Source: Daejeonella sp. H1SJ63
GTDB taxonomy: Bacteria; Bacteroidota; Bacteroidia; Sphingobacteriales; Sphingobacteriaceae
Direction of reading: 5' to 3'
DNA: 64,000 nt
Assembly (NCBI RefSeq): GCF_029360775.1
Contig: NZ_JARKMZ010000013.1
Location: 21,850-85,849, forward strand
Of the stretch, positions 58,805-64,000 are shown in pieces. How positions within the stretch are numbered: position 1 is the stretch's first letter; the number at the start of each line of letters is the position of its first letter. Below the pieces are notes generated by a model, which made no database searches, was not told where the DNA came from, and saw nothing but the letters and a program-made list of their open reading frames with translations. Position numbers and translations under genes: made by a program.

Positions 58805-58888
58805 TGCCCGAAGAGAGACTCGAACTCTCAAGGATATAACTCCAACGGCTTCTGAGACCGCAACGTTTACCAATTTCGCCATCCGGGC
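58805..58888 (-). tRNA. tRNA-Leu (anticodon CAG)
   Basis: A class II tRNA with acceptor arms GCCCGGA/TTCGGGC, D-arm region GCGAAATTGGTAAACG, and anticodon stem-loop GCGGT-CTCAGAA-GCCGT (anticodon CAG). It has a long variable arm, a T-arm GAGAG-TTCGAGT-CTCTC and discriminator A. The 3' CCA is not encoded (CAA follows). Confidence 0.93.
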
Positions 58889-59025
58889 AATAAAAAATCT
58901 AGCCTTTTTAACAATTTTTTGACATCTGTGACAGTGTAGTGACAGTGACATTTGCTAACAGCCGGAGGGCAAATATAGTATTTGTACGGATTAAAAAATG
59001 AGATTTTTTAAATTTATGTTGTCCA

Positions 59026-59060
59026 ATATCCTCTCAAGTTGCGAGTCTCTCTTCGCGCAC
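59026..59060 (+). pseudogene. Inverted fragment of the tRNA-Leu(CAG) 3' end
   Basis: ATATCCT, then CGAGTCTCTCTTCG and GCAC reproduce the variable arm/T-arm/acceptor end of tRNA-Leu(CAG) at 58805-58888, in the opposite orientation, with a few changes between these blocks. It looks like a recombination or integration scar. Confidence 0.55.
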
Positions 59061-59194
59061 TCTTATTGAATTTACACGATGTCTTATAATGTAATTAATT
59101 AGTATCGATTTTGAACATTTCGCTATGCAAACTATCATGCTTAATTAGCTCGAAAATATCTTCGTGTTGTAGCCTTCCCTTTTTTAAGACAGGA

Positions 59195-59483
59195 TTAATT
59201 TAGACTTATTTCCTCAATTAATTTGGTATGATTTATAGCAAAATCCTTAAAAGTCATGCACAATTCTTTTAGAATTAGCAGTATATCATTTGCAAGCAAT
59301 TTATCGTCTGCATTTTTATATGGTTTAAGGTATCCACCCCACGTTTCAGCTTTTCAGTTAAAGAATAAAAATATCTTCTGTTTTACTTAATTCATTTTTC
59401 AGCTCTGTATTAAATGCGAAACGTTCATAGTCCTGTTGAAGCAATTGCATTTCATTGCTCAATAATTTTGCGCCCTCTTGCCT
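59195..59483 (-). pseudogene. Decayed reading frame of unknown family
   Basis: Two abutting minus-strand frames are separated by stops near 59354-59360. The upstream one (59358-59483) encodes AKLLSNEMQLLQQDYERFAF, then NTELKNELSKTEDIFIL. The downstream one (59195-59353) encodes ETWGGYLKPYKNADDKLLAN, then DILLILKELCMTFKDFAINH. A single frameshift would join them into about 95 residues of helical protein. No family is recognised. Confidence 0.35.
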
Positions 59484-59771
59484 TTAGCAATGAGAATGAC
59501 AGACTGCGAAGGGTAGGGTTAGCTCAGGGGGATAATCCTGGACATGAGGGTGGAGCATGCTCGTCGGAAATGTAAAAGTTAGATAATTCAAGGACAGAAT
59601 TTAATTTGCTTCAAGTCAATCTGTAAAATAAATTCTGACAATGACCGGCAATTTTTAATCAATTTATATTTCGATTTGAATAATAAATCCTCATGTTTAT
59701 AATTCCAAAAAATAAGGAGCTGCCAATAGTTTTAAACCGGACCTTCCGGATCTTATAATCATAAAATACAG

Positions 59772-60782
59772 ATGAGGAAACATTTACTATTTCTGCTGTT
59801 GCTTGGCTACTCAAATATACTTTGTGCACAGACCCTCATTCCGCTGCATTCAGGTACCAAAACCAGTCTTCGGGGCTTGTCGGTGGTGAATGATGCTGTT
59901 GCCTGGCTGAGCGGGAGTAATGGCATGTATGCCATAAGCACCGATGCCGGCCGCAACTGGAAGTGGAATCAGTTAAGTTCTTATAATAAGTTTGATTTCA
60001 GGGATATTGAAGCATTTTCGGAACAAAAGGCTGTGATGGTAAATGCGGGTACACCTTCTGTAATTCTGCTGACTAATGACGGAGGAGCATCCTGGAAAGA
60101 GGTGTATCGTAATGAATCTTCTGAGATCTTTCTGGATGGAATGGATTTCTGGGATGAAAAGAGTGGAATCATTTACGGAGATCCGATAAATGGTCAAATG
60201 GTTTTACTGAAGACTTCTGATGGTGGTCAGAGCTGGGTGGATATCAGCGCTAATAATCAGATCAAACTGATCAGTGGGGAAGCAAGTTTTGCAGCCAGTG
60301 GAACCGGGATCAGATGCGGTAAACATGGGAAGGTATGGATTGCTACGGGTGGTGCTCAATCGCGCATATTTTATTCGGCCGATTACGGGAAGAGCTGGAA
60401 GGATTATGCCTGTCCCATTATTCAGGGTAAAAGTTCTACGGGGCCGTTTTCAATTGCTTTTTACAGAAACAAGGGAATAGCAGTAGGAGGAGATTATCTT
60501 CAGGATACCTCCAGAGTCAATAATATACTATTGAGTACTGATAAAGGACAGACATGGAGCTCAGCACTTATTCCTACATTTGGGTATCGTTCAGCGGTTG
60601 AGTATTTATCGGCTAAAGTACTTGTCGCCACAGGGCCACAGGGTACCGATCTTTCGGTAAACGGAGGGAAGAGCTGGCAAAAATTATCTGATAATGGTTA
60701 TCATACGGTCAGAAAGGCTAAATCAGGAAAGCTGGTTTTACTGAGTGGCAGTAATGGAAAGATTGCCCAAATCAGGTATTAA
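59772..60782 (+). CDS. Secreted YCF48/BNR-repeat propeller protein
   Basis: A 336-residue protein with a signal peptide ending at LCAQ (residue 20). It consists of BNR/YCF48-like propeller repeats: DAGRNWKWNQL, NDGGASWKEVYR, SDGGQSWVDIS, ADYGKSWKDYA, TDKGQTWSSAL and NGGKSWQKLS. Such proteins are often called oxidoreductases or photosystem assembly-like, but their role in Bacteroidota is unknown. It is followed by the carboxylase gene after 42 nt. Confidence 0.83.
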   Translation: MRKHLLFLLLLGYSNILCAQTLIPLHSGTKTSLRGLSVVNDAVAWLSGSNGMYAISTDAGRNWKWNQLSSYNKFDFRDIEAFSEQKAVMVNAGTPSVILLTNDGGASWKEVYRNESSEIFLDGMDFWDEKSGIIYGDPINGQMVLLKTSDGGQSWVDISANNQIKLISGEASFAASGTGIRCGKHGKVWIATGGAQSRIFYSADYGKSWKDYACPIIQGKSSTGPFSIAFYRNKGIAVGGDYLQDTSRVNNILLSTDKGQTWSSALIPTFGYRSAVEYLSAKVLVATGPQGTDLSVNGGKSWQKLSDNGYHTVRKAKSGKLVLLSGSNGKIAQIRY

Positions 60783-60824
60783 ACATAAGTTTTCTGCGTT
60801 TAATTCATATTAAAACATGCCGAA

Positions 60825-62453
<1,629 letters not shown>

Positions 62454-62462
62454 TTTAAATTT

Positions 62463-63623
62463 ATGAAGAAGATATTTATTGCATTATTCCTGCTTTCGAC
62501 TTTTAGCGCTTTTGCTCAAAAGGGATTAAAACTTCATCAGAAGGCCATCGTGATTGATACGCATGGGGATATTTTGTCGGATCAGATTAAATCCGGGATA
62601 GATGTAGGCCAAAGACAGCAGGGGGGTAATTTCGATCTGGTTCGTGCCCGGGAGGGCGGACTCGACGGGCAGGTGTTTTCGGTCTGGAGCGATGCAAGCG
62701 GAGATTTTGCTCTTGCAAACCGTCAGATCGATTCTCTGGATGCACTGATTCGCCGTCATCCGGATATGATTGCTAAAGTCAGAACTGCAGCAGAGCTGAA
62801 AGCGGCAGTCAGAAAAGGCAAACTGGCTGCCATGATTGGTGTGGAAGGCGGACATATGATTGAGGATCGTCTGGATAATCTGAATGCATTAGCCGAACGC
62901 GGGATGATTTATATGACCCTGACCTGGAATAACAGTACTACCTGGTCGAGTTCAGCCTTTGAAGAGACTTTTAAAAGAGATAGTTTAAAACAGCTGGGTT
63001 TAACTGAGCTGGGAAAACAGGTCATCAGGCGGATGAATGATCTTGGGGTTATTGTTGATCTGTCGCATGTTGGCGAGAGTACTCTTTATGATGCCATTAA
63101 TGCATCAACCAAGCCGGTTATGGCTTCCCATAGTTCTGCCTATGCGTTTAATACGCATCAGCGTAATTTAAAGGATGATCAGATTCGTGCCATTGCTAAA
63201 ACGGGCGGGGTGGTCTTTGTTAATTTTTACAGTGGATTTATCGACAGTACTTATTCCCGGAAACAAATGCAGTTTAATAGTGCTCATAAGGATGAATTGG
63301 CCCAACTGACCCAAAAGTATAACAGCCGCTCTAAAGCATCTGCCGAAATCAATCAAAAATACCGTCAGGAATTAGAGGATATGCGTGCACCTCTGTCTTT
63401 GCTTATTGATCATATCGATTACATGGTAAAGCTTGCAGGGGCAGATCATGTTGGTTTAGGTGCCGATTATGATGGTGCTGAGTCCTATCCCAAGGGTCTG
63501 GATGATGTTAGCAAATATCCTTTGATTACCGGGGAGTTATTAAACCGGGGCTATTCTAAAAAGGATGTGAAAAAGATTCTGGGAGGCAACTTTATCAGAC
63601 TTTTAAAGGCTAATGGGAGGTGA
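62463..63623 (+). CDS. Secreted M19 membrane-dipeptidase family protein
   Basis: A 386-residue zinc dipeptidase-like protein with a signal peptide ending near FAQ (residue 19). Features are VIDTHGDILSD (first metal motif), GVEGGHMIEDRLDNL, VIVDLSHVGESTLYDAI, MASHSSAYAFNTHQRNLKDD and HVGLGADYDGAE. The family cleaves dipeptides and some beta-lactams. An insertion around residues 265-310 with many charged residues is present. It is 9 nt after the carboxylase gene. Confidence 0.88.
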   Translation: MKKIFIALFLLSTFSAFAQKGLKLHQKAIVIDTHGDILSDQIKSGIDVGQRQQGGNFDLVRAREGGLDGQVFSVWSDASGDFALANRQIDSLDALIRRHPDMIAKVRTAAELKAAVRKGKLAAMIGVEGGHMIEDRLDNLNALAERGMIYMTLTWNNSTTWSSSAFEETFKRDSLKQLGLTELGKQVIRRMNDLGVIVDLSHVGESTLYDAINASTKPVMASHSSAYAFNTHQRNLKDDQIRAIAKTGGVVFVNFYSGFIDSTYSRKQMQFNSAHKDELAQLTQKYNSRSKASAEINQKYRQELEDMRAPLSLLIDHIDYMVKLAGADHVGLGADYDGAESYPKGLDDVSKYPLITGELLNRGYSKKDVKKILGGNFIRLLKANGR

Positions 63624-63687
63624 ATAAACGAGAAAGTAATATTTTAAAGGAAGAACGAAGCGGAGTGAAGGTACTGCTTTTAATCAA

Positions 63688-63746
63688 GAGATTTCTCCTC
63701 GCGATAGAAGTACTTTCTGACCTGAGGATTTCGTTCGCTCGTTCGA
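63688..63746 (+). repeat. 59-nt chromosomal repeat, copy 1
   Basis: It runs from GAGATTTCTCCTCGCGATAG to GATTTCGTTCGCTCGTTCGA. The second copy at 63862-63920 has the same length and agrees at about 50 of 59 positions. Sequences of this type are scattered in Bacteroidota genomes. Confidence 0.75.
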
Positions 63747-63861
63747 AATAACGTATTGTTATTACTGTCATTTGTGCCTGTCGTCATTCCTGCCTAACCC
63801 CGTCAAATCGAAGGAGGCACGACTGAGAAATCTTATCACTGAGGCCACTACCAAACATCGA

Positions 63862-63920
63862 GAGCTTCCTCCTCGCGATAAATGTGTTTTCTGATCTGGG
63901 GATTTCGTTTGCTCGTTCGA
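63862..63920 (+). repeat. 59-nt chromosomal repeat, copy 2
   Basis: Same orientation and length as 63688-63746, 115 nt away. A degenerate CTGCCGGTAGGCA palindrome (minus strand) follows it directly. Confidence 0.75.
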
Positions 63921-63935
63921 CTTGCCTACCGGCAG

Positions 63936-64000
63936 CTACCCTGTACACATATCTTTTGCAATTTTTATTCCTTCGATAATGTGATACAGCCTATCCAGTC
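63936..64000 (-). CDS. Possible C-terminal end of a gene entering from the right
   Basis: A minus-strand frame, open from the window edge to a TAG at 63936-63938, encodes about 20 residues (LDRLYHIIEGIKIAKDMCTG). It is too short to assign; it may be the end of a real gene or chance. Confidence 0.2.
   Translation of the reverse strand, partial: LDRLYHIIEGIKIAKDMCTG

Larger units (their letters stand above)
58889..59771. other. Region without an intact gene next to the tRNA-Leu pair
   Basis: About 880 nt. It holds an inverted tRNA-Leu(CAG) 3' fragment (59026-59060) and a decayed minus-strand reading frame (59195-59483). From about 59490 to 59770 it has sequence with no recognised feature; GTTAGCTCAGGGGG near 59518 only superficially resembles a tRNA D-arm. 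Confidence 0.6.
63624..64000. other. Repeat-rich intergenic end of window
   Basis: About 377 nt without an intact gene. It holds a pair of 59-nt direct repeats, a degenerate CTGCCGG palindrome and perhaps the last codons of a minus-strand gene running in from beyond the window. Confidence 0.6.

Noticed and set aside
59510..59570. GGGTTAGCTCAGGGGGATAA as a possible tRNA
   Set aside because: It resembles a D-arm, but no matching acceptor stem, anticodon arm or TTCGANNC loop follows at tRNA spacing.

Overview
The window looks like chromosome of a Bacteroidota bacterium, most likely of the Sphingobacteriaceae (Pedobacter-like). The evidence is the AT-rich composition, promoters with the Bacteroidota -7 motif TAnnTTTG instead of a sigma70 -10 box, very little Shine-Dalgarno use, and lineage-typical genes: a SecDF fusion, a DUF3276 protein, DUF2851, DUF5522, a long NusB, and the order NusB/DUF1573/YajC/YbbR/CoaE. 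No rRNA, prophage, CRISPR or resistance island was seen. Most of the window is housekeeping.

Layout. 1-4.4 kb: the 5' part of a lipoprotein dehydrogenase-like gene, an FHS-type sugar transporter, DUF3276 and an ABC exporter, all on the minus strand. 4.7-10.9 kb (plus): leucine dehydrogenase, nusB, a DUF1573 lipoprotein, yajC, YbbR-like, coaE, a ligase-type MBL exonuclease, a 52-residue DUF5522 gene overlapping it, and a MarR regulator. 10.9-12.9 kb (minus): an overlapping methyltransferase/PAP2/ZIP unit. 13-19.6 kb: glmM-like mutase, cysteine desulfurase, a 60-residue protein with a strong Shine-Dalgarno, a Tat-type MBL protein, accD, class II aldolase and a GNAT protein. 19.7-23.7 kb (minus): MarR, ferredoxin reductase, ferredoxin, NDH-2 and HMG-CoA lyase. 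23.8-28.3 kb (minus): secDF, dihydrofolate reductase and thyA. 28.4-33 kb: ispE, a peptidase remnant, a LapA-like protein and a 946-residue outer-membrane metallopeptidase-like protein. 33.6-36.8 kb (minus): tgt, lptF/G family, eamA. 36.9-40.4 kb (plus): glycosyltransferase, ECF sigma factor, rsmG, dprA. 40.4-45.4 kb (minus): sppA, polX, GT9, sixA. 45.5-57.4 kb: folK, Hpt, pssA, rho, pyrF, DUF2851, PspC, CHRD, ankyrin, ftsK, lolA, a small conserved protein and an MBL hydrolase.

The one clearly accessory segment is 57.4-59.5 kb. It holds a REP-associated transposase gene (RAYT) bracketed by 59-nt composite inverted termini, two intact tRNA-Leu genes (GAG and CAG), and a GIY-YIG nuclease gene. 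It also holds a second tRNA-Leu(GAG) copy cut into a 5' half and a 3' half at the variable arm. The two halves flank the intact tRNA plus the nuclease gene, and each half carries an inserted CCTGCC/GGCAGG palindrome. An inverted fragment of the tRNA-Leu(CAG) 3' end and a decayed reading frame lie next to it. The suggested reading is a tRNA-targeting, nuclease-associated insertion that brought a replacement tRNA. After it come a YCF48-like secreted protein, a methylcrotonyl-CoA-type carboxylase beta subunit, an M19 dipeptidase and chromosomal repeats to the window end.

How the genes fit together: leucine dehydrogenase, the carboxylase beta subunit and HMG-CoA lyase are three steps of leucine breakdown, spread over 57 kb. 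FolK, dihydrofolate reductase and ThyA serve folate and thymidylate supply. SecDF, YajC, SppA, LolA, an LptF/G permease and a GT9 enzyme serve the envelope. RsmG, Tgt, NusB and Rho serve RNA metabolism.
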